Of a stretch of 64,000 nucleotides of DNA, positions 1 to 9,096 are shown in pieces (position 1 is the stretch's first letter; each line of letters starts with the position of its first letter). Origin of the DNA: Porphyromonadaceae bacterium H1 (GTDB lineage Bacteria > Bacteroidota > Bacteroidia > Bacteroidales > Paludibacteraceae); NCBI GenBank assembly GCA_001653155.1, contig BDEJ01000020.1, forward strand, positions 1 through 64,000, given 5' to 3'. The notes under the pieces were generated by a model. The model searched no databases. It was not told where the DNA came from and worked only from the letters and a program-made list of their open reading frames with translations. A program made the translations under genes and the position numbers.

Positions 1-207
1 GGCTCTATACCTCAACGGGGTAACCCTCGCTCATAATTTATTTAGGACAATATTGGATTAAGGGTAAAAAAAACATACAATGGAGAATTTTGGTGTCCTG
101 CAAATTCGGAGGAAGAGTACCAAAATCTTGAACAATTTGTAAAAAAATATAAACAAACAGTTTTTCTAAGAGATACTTTAGATATCTCAGTTGCTATTTC
201 TGAATAT

Positions 208-708
208 ATGCTTAATGATAGCGAAAGAACAGAAATTGGAGAGCTAGAATATAAAGCGAAATATGAAAATTGTCAAACATCTATAAACCAAATCTCGGAT
301 GAAGTTGTAAACCTTATAAGAAAAGCGAGTGTATTTGAAGATGCTCAATTGATTTGTGTTATTCCGTCAAGTAAAGAGGGAGAGTTGAGTTTACCCCAAA
401 AAATTGTACAAAAGATTTGTAATGAGATAAGTAAAAAAAATATTTCAGAATGTGTTAAATGGGGAAATCCGAAATCAGAGCTTAAAGAATTGGATGTGTC
501 GAAAAAACTAGAAACACTTGAAGCAGCAGATTTAGTAGTTAAACATATAGAAGAAATAAAAGGTAAAAATATTATTATAGTGGATGACTTGTATCAATCT
601 GGTATGACAATGCAATATGTTGCAATGAAATTGAAAGAAAGGGGCGCAAATAAAATCTATGGTATATCAATTGTAAAATCTAGAAAAGATACTGACAATA
701 ATGATTGA
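208..708 (+). CDS. Phosphoribosyltransferase-domain protein (ShosT-like?), probably 5'-disrupted
   Basis: The C-terminal half carries a type I phosphoribosyltransferase PRPP loop, IIIVDDLYQSGMT (residues about 112-124), after a helical N-terminal part. The next gene is a DprA-like protein that starts 8 bases before this stop. A PRTase next to a DprA homologue is the arrangement of the ShosTA toxin-antitoxin/anti-phage pair, so a toxin or effector role is inferred from context. The first ATG is at 208, but coding-like sequence without a stop runs back in the same frame to 46, and the +1-shifted frame upstream of an A8 tract at 66-73 also reads like protein. The true N-terminus is therefore probably lost to a frameshift. 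The gene is much richer in A/T than the host genes from about 1760 on, which fits horizontal transfer. Confidence 0.6.
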   Translation: MLNDSERTEIGELEYKAKYENCQTSINQISDEVVNLIRKASVFEDAQLICVIPSSKEGELSLPQKIVQKICNEISKKNISECVKWGNPKSELKELDVSKKLETLEAADLVVKHIEEIKGKNIIIVDDLYQSGMTMQYVAMKLKERGANKIYGISIVKSRKDTDNND

Positions 709-1620
709 TTACAAACTAATATATGAATTATATAATTGTAAGGGTTTAGGGAGAGTTAAAATAAACAGTATTATAACTCAATTTTTTGCTGAAACAAATC
801 TATCTAAAGAAGATATTAATTTAAAAATTTTAAATTTCATCAAATCGAACTATGACTCTATTTTAGATTTTGAGAAATTTGAGGAAGATGTGTATGAAAT
901 TGAAAAAAAACAAATCAAAAAGTTTGTTTTGTAGATTTTGCTAGCGATTTATACCCTAAGTCACTAAACTTACTAGCATCAAATAAACCTACACTACTTT
1001 CTTGTATTGGTAACCTTGAATTACTAAAACATAATACAATTGGATTTTGTGGATCTAGAAAGGCAACCATAAAAGGTCATCAAGTAGCAAAGGATATTTC
1101 TGAACAGGTTTCTAACAGAAAAATAAGTGTAGTTTCAGGATACGCTTCTGGAATTGATTTAGAGGCACATTATACTTCTCTTAAGAATGATGGTTCAACA
1201 ATAATAGTTTTGCCTGAAGGTTTAAAAAATTTCAAAATTAAGAAAATTCTTAAAGAGGTATGGGACTGGGACAAAGTGCTTGTTATTAGTGAATATCAAC
1301 CTAATGCAATTTGGTCAGTAAATAGAGCAATGGAGAGAAACTCAACCATTGTTGCATTAAGTCAAATAATGGTTTTAATAGAAGCTAAAATAAAGGGAGG
1401 AAGTATTGATGCGGGATTAAAAACTCTGAAGTTTAATAAAGCATTATTTGCTCCTGTTTATGAAGGCATGCCAGAAGAAGCTTCAGGTAATAAGTATTTA
1501 CTTGAAAGGGGAGCTCATCCATTGAAAAGAAAGAAAGAAACTTTAAAGGCTAATTTGGATAGGATGTTTGAAATATTTGCTGCCTATGATAATAATTTTA
1601 ATAAGACTTTGTTCGATTGA
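701..1620 (+). pseudogene. DprA/Smf-family protein (ShosA-like?), frameshifted
   Basis: Two reading frames together make one DprA-like protein. The first (701-934) gives a 77-residue helical N-terminus. The second, open from 904 to the stop at 1620, holds the Rossmann (SLOG-type) core: IGFCGSRKAT, then VVSGYASGIDLEAH, then a VLPEG strand. These match the SRxxS/T and GxASGID signatures of DprA. The break lies near an A8 tract at 903-910, phased as A AAA AAA, so one missing base, transcript slippage or a -1 ribosomal shift could each restore the frame. The gene overlaps the PRTase by 8 bases. In ShosTA the DprA homologue is the antitoxin. Natural-competence DprA is unlikely given the partner and composition. 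Confidence 0.6.
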
Positions 1621-1659
1621 TGGTTGTCTTTGTGGAAATTATTACTAATTTTACTTTAA

Positions 1660-2787
1660 ATGAGTCTTATCTTCAGAATCATTTGCTTCTTGAAACTGCA
1701 TAAGCATGAACTGCGAATATCTCAAAAAACTAAAGAAGCTCAAAACGAAATAAAGCGTATGATGGGCACAAAGGAAAAAGTCGAAAAAATATTTAATCGA
1801 TCGATTGCCTCCAAGCAAGTTCACGAGGCGATTCTATTCCTGGAAAATCGCGACGGTGATTTTTCCGTAGCTTTTGAGTACGGTGGAAAAACAATTGATA
1901 CACCCATTTATACGGCAAGTGTAGGAAAGCTTTTTACAACCACCTGCATACTCATCTTGCAGGAGAGGAAAAGGCTCTTGTTAGACAATCTTGTGGCGGA
2001 TTATTTTGATAAGAACGAGCTGGACGGATTGCATAAATTTAAAGGAGTCGATTATTCTCATAAGCTTAGGCTTGCCGATTTGCTGTTTCAAACAAGTGGT
2101 CTTCCCGATTACGAAGCGGAAGGAGGAGTTATAGAGAGGGCAATAAAAGAAGATTTCAGCATAAGCACATCGGAATTAATAGCAATTACAAAGACTTTAA
2201 AACCTCACTTTGAGCCGATAGGGAAAAAAGCCTATTATTCGGACTTGAATTTTCAGCTGTTAGGAGAAATCATCGAAAGAATAACACAGCGACCTTTAGA
2301 AGAGGTTTTTCGTACATATATTTTTGAGCCTTTAGGCCTGGCATCGACCTATGTGCCTGTTGGTGAAGACTTCATTCCGAATGTTTTTTACAAAAATCAA
2401 TCGTTGTGCCGCCCCAAGTTGATGATGAGTCTGCGTGGAGGGGGGAATGCCGTCACAACATCACGGGAGCTAATGAAATTTTTAAAAGCCTTCTTTAACG
2501 GGGCTTTTTTCCCTCAATCCCTTTTTGAAAAACTGTCGACTTACAGAAAGCTCCAAATCGCAATGGGGCCGGTTTATTATGGCGGCGGGTATATGCAAAT
2601 ACCACTCCGTACCGTCATGACGCTTTTTATGGGAAAAGGAGAATTGTTGGGACATTCCGGTTCGACGGGATGTTTTGCCTTTTATTACCCGCATAAAGAT
2701 TTGTTTTTTGTGGGAGATCTGAATCAAATGGCAAAACCCGGTCTTCCGATTCGTTTGCTTATGAAACTGGCTGTATCGCTAAAATAA
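1660..2787 (+). CDS. Serine hydrolase of the beta-lactamase/PBP (class C) fold
   Basis: A 375-residue protein with the three active-site elements of the serine beta-lactamase/penicillin-binding fold: SVGK (SxxK, nucleophile serine) near residue 87, YSD (YxN-type) near 184 and HSG (KTG-type) near 330. Homologues are usually esterases, D-aminopeptidases or low-activity PBPs, so resistance should not be assumed. ATG at 1660 is the longest start. The Met codons at 1759 and 1762 begin the part that resembles the family, and the stretch before them may be untranslated. Base composition returns to the host level within this gene, marking the edge of the AT-rich segment to its left. Confidence 0.75.
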   Translation: MSLIFRIICFLKLHKHELRISQKTKEAQNEIKRMMGTKEKVEKIFNRSIASKQVHEAILFLENRDGDFSVAFEYGGKTIDTPIYTASVGKLFTTTCILILQERKRLLLDNLVADYFDKNELDGLHKFKGVDYSHKLRLADLLFQTSGLPDYEAEGGVIERAIKEDFSISTSELIAITKTLKPHFEPIGKKAYYSDLNFQLLGEIIERITQRPLEEVFRTYIFEPLGLASTYVPVGEDFIPNVFYKNQSLCRPKLMMSLRGGGNAVTTSRELMKFLKAFFNGAFFPQSLFEKLSTYRKLQIAMGPVYYGGGYMQIPLRTVMTLFMGKGELLGHSGSTGCFAFYYPHKDLFFVGDLNQMAKPGLPIRLLMKLAVSLK

Positions 2788-2814
2788 CGCTGATGGCAAG
2801 GCATCAAAATGGAG

Positions 2815-2837
2815 GATAGAAAAATTTTTCTTCTATC
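2815..2837. terminator. Possible weak bidirectional terminator
   Basis: The arms GATAGAA and TTCTATC enclose an A/T-rich loop between two convergent genes. The stem is short and has no long T-tract, so support is weak. Confidence 0.25.
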
Positions 2838-2959
2838 TTGACCGGCTTAAGGAAATATGCCTGAGCGCCGGTTGCAGACTTCGGTACTGTCAATTCCCAT
2901 TGCAACAGTAACGAGGGCCTCTTCAAAAAACAAGAGTATTATGATTCAATCGAAATCAA

Positions 2960-3493
2960 TTATTTTCGCGAGCGCTGGAATGCGTTGAATTTGGAGGCCC
3001 AGAAGAAGGCCAAAGGAAAGCTCAGCACCGCAGCCACAACTCCGATCGACGACCATAAGAGCATTTCGAAAAGAGACAACAGGCCGGAAGTTACAAAGAG
3101 CCTGAAGGTAAAGATGCAGTAAGGCAGTGACAGTAGGGAGGTGATGATTACCGGTACATATTTCCGATAAATAACCCATTGCCCGATATGCACGAATAGG
3201 TGAAGGAAGAAGGCCATGAATCCTGCAAACCACCATGTATAGGTTTCGGTGTAGATTGCCCCATAGCTTAGCGCCGACAGCAATACGAACTCATGACACA
3301 CGGCGAGGGCAAAAGCCGAGGTCGAGTAGTCGAAGAAACCGCGTTTTGTCAGAAAAGCTTCGAAGCGAGGAAAGCGTGTCTTCAATTCGTCCCGATTCCG
3401 GCTTAGCCAGGGACGGAACATAATGATTTCCTCAAAGTCGTGCAGCATAAACACGATTGGCAACAAAACCATCAGAAACAACAGGGTTGACAT
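2960..3493 (-). CDS. HXXEE domain membrane protein
   Basis: A 177-residue protein with several hydrophobic segments. An N-terminal HDFEE motif (residues 18-22), inside LHDFEEIIMF, defines the HXXEE family of predicted integral membrane proteins. Conserved His and Glu residues in later segments (CHEF, LHLFVHIGQW) suggest a metal-binding or hydrolytic site within the membrane, but the family has no established function. It lies 16 bases downstream of the VOC gene on the same strand and is probably cotranscribed with it. Confidence 0.7.
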   Translation of the reverse strand: MSTLLFLMVLLPIVFMLHDFEEIIMFRPWLSRNRDELKTRFPRFEAFLTKRGFFDYSTSAFALAVCHEFVLLSALSYGAIYTETYTWWFAGFMAFFLHLFVHIGQWVIYRKYVPVIITSLLSLPYCIFTFRLFVTSGLLSLFEMLLWSSIGVVAAVLSFPLAFFWASKFNAFQRSRK

Positions 3494-3509
3494 TGTTTAT
3501 CTTTACTGT

Positions 3510-3896
3510 TTATACGGTAATTTCAATCCGATTGCCGTCGGGATCGGTCACGATACTCTCGTAGTATCCGTCGCCCGTGACGCGTGCTTGCCCGACGCAG
3601 GTATATCCATCGGCAATCAGCCTTTGCGTTAAGCGATCGACCGCTTCACGACTGCCCACGCTGAAAGCAAGGTGGATAAATCCTTCACTCAGCTCCTTGT
3701 CGAGACGTTTCTTTACATCGGGGCGTTCCATGATCTCCAGGCGGGTGTCATCTGCAAAGCTCAGAAAGTAGGTTTTCAATCCCGTATTTCGATTGTAATA
3801 CATAGCGCCGGACCTTGCTCCGAAATAGGTTTCGTAAAACGCTCGGGAGACTTCCAGATGCTTTGTGTATAGGGCAATGTGGTCGATCTTTATCAT
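3510..3896 (-). CDS. VOC-family (glyoxalase/dioxygenase superfamily) protein
   Basis: A 128-residue single-domain protein with paired beta-alpha-beta-beta-beta modules of the vicinal oxygen chelate fold: IDHIALYTKHLEVSRAFYE at the start and IVTDPDGNRIEI at the end. Candidate metal ligands are His6, Glu in LEIME, His in FIHLAF and the C-terminal Glu of RIEI. The length fits small glyoxalase-I-like proteins, but substrate cannot be told from sequence. It is the first gene of a two-gene leftward unit with the HXXEE gene. Confidence 0.8.
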   Translation of the reverse strand: MIKIDHIALYTKHLEVSRAFYETYFGARSGAMYYNRNTGLKTYFLSFADDTRLEIMERPDVKKRLDKELSEGFIHLAFSVGSREAVDRLTQRLIADGYTCVGQARVTGDGYYESIVTDPDGNRIEITV

Positions 3897-3922
3897 GCTG
3901 GTTTTGGGCTATTCCTTGTTTG

Positions 3923-3930
3923 CAAAAATA
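3923..3930 (-). promoter_or_regulatory. Candidate -7 box of the VOC gene
   Basis: TATTTTTG on the minus strand, 27 bases before the VOC start, fits the Bacteroidota TAnnTTTG element. No good -33 partner is visible. Confidence 0.4.
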
Positions 3931-4022
3931 CGAAATTTTATACTTTTTTCTGCTCTATCTTAGAGGAGATGCATGAAAAAAAGAGACTTAATGAGGAAAT
4001 CCGAGCGGATTAAAAAGAACTG

Positions 4023-4052
4023 TTGACTAACGAGAAACTTTTTCTATCTTTG
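4023..4052 (+). promoter_or_regulatory. Bacteroidota-type promoter of the MaoC gene
   Basis: TTG (4023-4025) is followed after 19 bases by TATCTTTG (4045-4052), a full match to the TTG-N19-TAnnTTTG consensus of the Bacteroidota primary sigma factor. It lies about 48 bases before the MaoC ATG. Confidence 0.75.
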
Positions 4053-4099
4053 CACATGAATTGTATTTTTGTGCGAATTGTTAATGAAATATCATCTTT

Positions 4100-4567
4100 A
4101 TGGCTAAGAAAATTGTAAATACTGCGGAAGAGTTTGCTGCCTACGTGGGGCAGGAGTTAGGCGTTTCGGAATACCACAAGGTAGATCAAGAACAAATTAA
4201 CCGTTTTGCCGAAGCTACGCTGGACCATCAATGGATTCACGTAGATGAAGAAAAAGCCCGCGTTGAGAGTCCTTTCCATACTACTATTGCACACGGCTAC
4301 CTGAATTTATCCCTTTTACCCTACCTGTGGAATCAGATTATAGAGGTAAATAACTTGAAAATGACTGTAAATTACGGTATTGAAAAGTTGCGTTTCAATC
4401 AGGCGGTTCGCGTGAACGATGAAGTGAGAATCCGTGCCAAACTTCGTTCAATCAACAATTTACGAGGGGTTATAAAGGCTGAGGTGGATGTGGTAATGGA
4501 AATAAAAGACTCAAAGAAATCGGCTTTTGAGGCCACCGTTGTTTTCTTGTACCATTTCGCGGGATAG
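4100..4567 (+). CDS. MaoC-family dehydratase
   Basis: A 155-residue hot-dog-fold protein of the (R)-specific enoyl-CoA hydratase (MaoC/NodN) family. The hydratase signature is visible: ATLDHQWIHVDEEKA near residues 38-52 with the catalytic Asp and His, then PFHTTIAHGYL. It should hydrate enoyl-CoA or enoyl-ACP reversibly in the cytoplasm, but the natural substrate is unknown. It is a single-gene unit with its own strong promoter. The downstream nuclease gene starts about 130 bases later. Confidence 0.85.
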   Translation: MAKKIVNTAEEFAAYVGQELGVSEYHKVDQEQINRFAEATLDHQWIHVDEEKARVESPFHTTIAHGYLNLSLLPYLWNQIIEVNNLKMTVNYGIEKLRFNQAVRVNDEVRIRAKLRSINNLRGVIKAEVDVVMEIKDSKKSAFEATVVFLYHFAG

Positions 4568-4700
4568 ATAGAGGCTTGCTGCTTTCGCGAGAAATGCTGC
4601 CGAAGCTTTCTTGTGGAAGCACTCTTTTTCTGTCCCTGTTTTTGAGAAAAGGCTTTTCTCTTTTGGCTATTTGCTTCGTATTCTTTTTCGCTCTTGCTTG

Positions 4701-7574
4701 ATGACAGCCTTTCTTGCTCAGATTGCCCGACTATATGCCACTAAGCATGCTACGGAGCTTAGTGGCTTGACCTTTGTCTTTCCGAATAAACGTGCCGGAG
4801 TGTTTTTCCGTCATTATTTGTCGGAACAGCTTGATGCGCCTGCTTTTGCTCCGGAGGTAATGAGTATTTCCGAGTGCTTTGCTTCCTTCTCCTCCAAACT
4901 GCCGGCAGATCGTTTGGGGAATCTTTTCCGCTTGTACGATATCTATCGGAGTCTTGCAGGTCGAAACGAAGATTTCGACGGCTTTGTGTTTTGGGGCGAG
5001 ATGATGCTTTCCGACTTCGACGAAATAGATAAGCATCTGATTGACGCAAAGCAACTCTTCTCTAATGTCGCCGATTTGAAGCAGATCGATGAGCTTTTTG
5101 ATACCCTTTCCGAAGAACAGAAGGAGGCAATAAAAGAGTTTTGGAGTCACTTTATTCCATGCGTTGAGGCTGGCCCCAAGAAAGACTATATTACCGTTTG
5201 GAAAATCCTCTACAGTGTTTATGAAGAGTTTCGCAGGCAGCTGACAGCCGAAAATTTAGCCACCGAGGGAATGATTTACCGAGAGCTTGCAGAGCGTATC
5301 GCTTCGGGAGATCGTATATTCGAAAAGGAGGATAGGTTTTTTGTTTTCGTGGGTTTCAATGCCTTGAATCTGTGTGAGAAGAAACTCTTTCATGCTTTGA
5401 GGAAAGAGAACAAGGCGGATTTCTATTTTGATTATCAGGCCCGTGAATTGCGTGAGTCTGATAATCCGGCATCGCGCTTTTATGCCGAAAATACAAGGCT
5501 TTTCCCTTCACGCTACCCGCTTTTATGCGAAGACGAAGATACGGAAAAGTCCATTGAGCTGATTGCTGTTCCTTCCGAAACCGGTCAGGCAAAAGAAATC
5601 TACAACATATTAAATGCGCTTTTCCCGGAAGGGGCAGATGCCGCTAAAACAATCAACACCGCTCTTGTCCTTCCGGATGAGAATCTGCTTATTCCCCTCT
5701 TACATTCCATTCCTCCGCAGGTAGAAGCTGTGAATGTAACGATGGGTTTTCCTTTGAAATCGACTCCGGCTTCGGCTCTCATCGAATACATACTGGATTT
5801 GCAGCGGCGAGCGCGTGTCTCCGGAAGCCGTGTTTCCTATTATTACAAGAATGTGTTGGATGTTTTGCATCACCGGTATATTGCTTCCTGCTCTTCGCAA
5901 ATTGCCGGTATTGAGAGAAACATTGTGCAGGACAACCGTGTTTATGTGGATGCTGATGAGCTTCTTGCCGATGAGTTGCTGGCTTCTGTCTTTCGTCCTG
6001 TAACCGATAGCGACGATTTGCTTGGCTATCTGCTCGATATTGTACGGCATTTACAATTGGCCTGGCGCGATGGCAGCGACCGGCACGAAGAGCAGCTTCC
6101 GGTTTCGGATGTGCTGTATCAGTATTACGTAACCTTAAGCCGGATGGCGGATGTTGTACGCAATCGTCCGGAGGACATTCATGTAGCTGTAGAGACCATG
6201 TCCCGCTGGATACGTCAGATTTTTTCCGGTCTTGTGCTTCCTTTTGAAGGAGAGCCTTTGGCCGGATTACAAATAATGGGAATGCTTGAAACGCGTTGCC
6301 TTGATTTTGAGAATCTCATCATTCCGTCGTTTAACGAAGGGATTTTTCCCCGGCGTAATTTGAATAACAGCTTTATTCCCTACATGCTTCGCCGCTCCTT
6401 TGCCCTGCCGGTTAGCGATTTTCATGATGCGGTATCGGCCTACCATTTTTACAGATTGCTTCATCGCGCTAAACGCGTCTTTTTTCTCTACGATTCCCGA
6501 AGCGAAGGAATAAAAACCGGAGAAGTCAGTCGTTTTTTGCATCAACTGCATTATCATTACGGGGTAAAAATTACGAGAAAAACACGCTCCTTTGACCTGC
6601 GCCCTGAGGAGCAAACCGGATTGCAGATTCCTAAAAATCCCGATGTCATGTCGAAATTGATGCGCTTTACCCTCCTTGAAGAAAAAGCGCCTGCTTTCTC
6701 GGCAAGCTCCCTTAATACCTATTTGGACTGTCCGTTGAAGTTTTACCTCACCCAGATGGAAAAGCTGGAAGAGCCCGATGAAGTACAAGAGCATATCGAA
6801 GGGAGTATGTTCGGTACTCTTTTTCATGCCACCATGGAGAAACTCTACAAACCTTATGTGGGTAAACGGGTAGAGGTTTCGGATATCCAAGCTGTGTTGG
6901 AAGATCCGTTGAAGATTGATGTGACAATCAATCAGGCTTTTGCTGAGAAGTTTTTCATGCGTAAGGATGCCGCCCTCCTTCCTCTTGAGGGAAGCCACTT
7001 GCTCATCGCACGGGTCATCCGAAAGTATGTGAGGCAGATGCTTGTGCAAGATAAGGCCCATGCACCTTTCAGGTATTTGGCTTCGGAATTTCCCTGTTCG
7101 CATCGTTTCCCTATTTTCCAAGGGCGTTTACAGGTAAATCTGAAAGGCTTTATCGACCGCATCGATCAAAAGGAAGGGCTTGTACGCATCCTCGACTATA
7201 AAACGGGTCTGGGTAAACAGGAGTTTAAGAGTATAAGCGACATGTTTGATCATAGCCATAAAAATCGACCCAAGTATGAGTTTCAGATTTTTCTTTATGC
7301 CTGGATTTATAAGCAAATGAAAGGTGTTTCGGATGTTCTTCCGGCAATCTCTTTCTTGCGTAATATTTTCAAGGCCGATTACTCGACCCGGCTCTTTTGT
7401 AAGGCCGACGAGTACAAAGGTCTCGTAGATGGTTTTACGGTTTTTGAAGATGATTTTGTGCTCGCTCTGACCTCCTGCCTGGAGGAAATATTCAATCCGG
7501 ACATTCCTTTTTCCCAAACGGAAAACCTGAAAACTTGCACCTATTGCCCGTATGTATCGATTTGTAACCGATAA
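4701..7574 (+). CDS. AddB-like PD-(D/E)XK nuclease/inactive helicase
   Basis: The ATG at 4701 gives 957 residues starting MTAFLAQIARLY. A longer reading from TTG 4611 adds a stretch that does not look like protein. The first part resembles AddB-type helicase modules (FVFPNKRAGVFF replaces a normal Walker A). The C-terminal part is a RecB-type nuclease with FGTLFHATME, the catalytic RILDYKTG and a terminal Cys cluster CTYCPYVSIC that fits an AddB-type iron-sulfur site. It probably acts with a UvrD/AddA-type helicase nuclease in double-strand break resection. That partner is not in the window. Confidence 0.8.
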   Translation: MTAFLAQIARLYATKHATELSGLTFVFPNKRAGVFFRHYLSEQLDAPAFAPEVMSISECFASFSSKLPADRLGNLFRLYDIYRSLAGRNEDFDGFVFWGEMMLSDFDEIDKHLIDAKQLFSNVADLKQIDELFDTLSEEQKEAIKEFWSHFIPCVEAGPKKDYITVWKILYSVYEEFRRQLTAENLATEGMIYRELAERIASGDRIFEKEDRFFVFVGFNALNLCEKKLFHALRKENKADFYFDYQARELRESDNPASRFYAENTRLFPSRYPLLCEDEDTEKSIELIAVPSETGQAKEIYNILNALFPEGADAAKTINTALVLPDENLLIPLLHSIPPQVEAVNVTMGFPLKSTPASALIEYILDLQRRARVSGSRVSYYYKNVLDVLHHRYIASCSSQIAGIERNIVQDNRVYVDADELLADELLASVFRPVTDSDDLLGYLLDIVRHLQLAWRDGSDRHEEQLPVSDVLYQYYVTLSRMADVVRNRPEDIHVAVETMSRWIRQIFSGLVLPFEGEPLAGLQIMGMLETRCLDFENLIIPSFNEGIFPRRNLNNSFIPYMLRRSFALPVSDFHDAVSAYHFYRLLHRAKRVFFLYDSRSEGIKTGEVSRFLHQLHYHYGVKITRKTRSFDLRPEEQTGLQIPKNPDVMSKLMRFTLLEEKAPAFSASSLNTYLDCPLKFYLTQMEKLEEPDEVQEHIEGSMFGTLFHATMEKLYKPYVGKRVEVSDIQAVLEDPLKIDVTINQAFAEKFFMRKDAALLPLEGSHLLIARVIRKYVRQMLVQDKAHAPFRYLASEFPCSHRFPIFQGRLQVNLKGFIDRIDQKEGLVRILDYKTGLGKQEFKSISDMFDHSHKNRPKYEFQIFLYAWIYKQMKGVSDVLPAISFLRNIFKADYSTRLFCKADEYKGLVDGFTVFEDDFVLALTSCLEEIFNPDIPFSQTENLKTCTYCPYVSICNR

Positions 7575-7650
7575 CAGGAAGCTTTAACCGCCTCTGCTTG
7601 CTTTTTACATTACTTAAAGGAAAGCATGCCCGTTAACCGTCAAAATGATG

Positions 7651-7658
7651 TATCTTTG
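7651..7658 (+). promoter_or_regulatory. Candidate -7 box of panB
   Basis: TATCTTTG lies 18 bases before the panB ATG and matches TAnnTTTG exactly. The -33 region is not a clear match. Confidence 0.5.
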
Positions 7659-7675
7659 CAAACAAAATACGGAAA

Positions 7676-8494
7676 ATGTCGGTACACACGGAAAATATAC
7701 GAAAAGTTACGGTTCGCAGTTTGGCGGACATGAAGCGGAGAGGAGAGAAAATAAGCATGCTAACGGCTTACGACTATACCACAGCCGGTATTGTGGACGA
7801 GGCCGGTACGGATGTAATACTGGTGGGCGATTCGGCTGCTAATGTCATATGCGGTCATGCAACCACCTTGCCTATAACCCTCGATCAAATGATTTTTCTT
7901 GGACAGGCTGTATGTCGGGCCGTCAAGCGAGCTTTCGTAGTAGTGGATATGCCTTTCGGCTCTTACCAGACTCAACCTGCGGAGGCTGTAGCTTCGGCTA
8001 TTCGGATTATGAAAGAGACACGCGCCGATGCCGTTAAAATGGAAGGTGGGGAAGAGATCATTGACTCGTTGCGCCGCATTCTCGATGCCGGAATTCCTGT
8101 ATTCGGACATTTAGGCCTGATGCCTCAATCCATTAATAAATACGGCTCCTTTGCTTTGCGTGCGAAGGAAGAAGCTGAGGCCGAAAAACTGATGCGAGAT
8201 GCCCGTTTACTGGCTGAAGCCGGTTGTTGTGCTATTGTGCTTGAAAAGATTCCCGCCGTTTTGGCCGCTCAGGTTGCCTCCGAATTGACCGTCCCCATTA
8301 TCGGGATTGGAGCAGGAGCGGGTGTCGATGGACAGGTACTGGTTTCTCACGATATGCTCGGCTTGTCCCGCGATTTCGCTCCCAAATTCCTGCGGCGCTA
8401 TGCCGACCTGCAAAAGCTTATGAACGAAGCCATAAAATCCTATGTTTCAGACGTGAAAACGGGAGATTTCCCTAACGAAAACGAGCAATATTAA
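7676..8494 (+). CDS. panB: 3-methyl-2-oxobutanoate hydroxymethyltransferase
   Basis: A 272-residue PanB, the usual length. It converts 3-methyl-2-oxobutanoate to 2-dehydropantoate with methylene-tetrahydrofolate, the first committed step of pantothenate (coenzyme A) synthesis. The sequence shows [16 protein letters not shown], the metal-binding [12 protein letters not shown] segment, [15 protein letters not shown] and the general-base region IVLEKIP, followed by [22 protein letters not shown]. The ATG at 7676 ([12 protein letters not shown]) fits the family N-terminus. panC and panD are not next to it. Confidence 0.95.
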   Translation: MSVHTENIRKVTVRSLADMKRRGEKISMLTAYDYTTAGIVDEAGTDVILVGDSAANVICGHATTLPITLDQMIFLGQAVCRAVKRAFVVVDMPFGSYQTQPAEAVASAIRIMKETRADAVKMEGGEEIIDSLRRILDAGIPVFGHLGLMPQSINKYGSFALRAKEEAEAEKLMRDARLLAEAGCCAIVLEKIPAVLAAQVASELTVPIIGIGAGAGVDGQVLVSHDMLGLSRDFAPKFLRRYADLQKLMNEAIKSYVSDVKTGDFPNENEQY

Positions 8495-8535
8495 GTCAAA
8501 TCCACTTACCTTATTTCGATATAAGTAATTACATT

Positions 8536-9051
8536 ATGCAACAGCAGAATATCATCAAGGCCTCGATGTCGTATGGATTGATTTTAGGTCTTATTTTCTC
8601 GGTTAACTTTTATCTTAGCATCACAAGAAATTTTATTTTGTCTTTGCTGTCTTATGCTGTAATGCTTGCTATTCTTGTTCTAAGCTACAAGATGTCGGTT
8701 CGTTTCCGTGATAAGGATTGCGGAGGGTATATCTCTTACTCCAAGTCCTTTTCCTTTCTTTTGTTGATTTTTTTCTTCGGGTCGATTATATCGATGTTTA
8801 TTAAGTATATTTACTTTCAATATATTAACCCGACATATTTGGAACGTTTACTCTCCGAGACCCTAAGCGTGATGGAGTTTGTGCATCTTCCTTTAACGGA
8901 GGAGGTGCATGACAAAATACAGGATATGCTGACTCCTTTTGTCTTTTCCTTGCAGTCTTTCTGGATAAATATGTTGTTGGCTTGTATCATAGGTATTTTT
9001 ATGGCTTTCTTTGTGAAAAAAGAGAAAGGAATAGGCGATATTGAGAGTTGA
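8536..9051 (+). CDS. DUF4199 domain membrane protein
   Basis: A 171-residue protein with four hydrophobic segments, typical of DUF4199 proteins of Bacteroidota. Function is unknown. It lies 45 bases before a polyprenyl-phosphate glycosyltransferase, the neighbour with which this family is commonly paired, which hints at an envelope role. Confidence 0.75.
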   Translation: MQQQNIIKASMSYGLILGLIFSVNFYLSITRNFILSLLSYAVMLAILVLSYKMSVRFRDKDCGGYISYSKSFSFLLLIFFFGSIISMFIKYIYFQYINPTYLERLLSETLSVMEFVHLPLTEEVHDKIQDMLTPFVFSLQSFWINMLLACIIGIFMAFFVKKEKGIGDIES

Positions 9052-9096
9052 TTTGTAGAAAAAGGCATGATACGGAAAAAATAACATCTGATTCTT

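Noticed and set aside
6267-7121. 284-residue leftward ORF
   Set aside because: It lies wholly inside the AddB-like nuclease gene and has no protein-like pattern.
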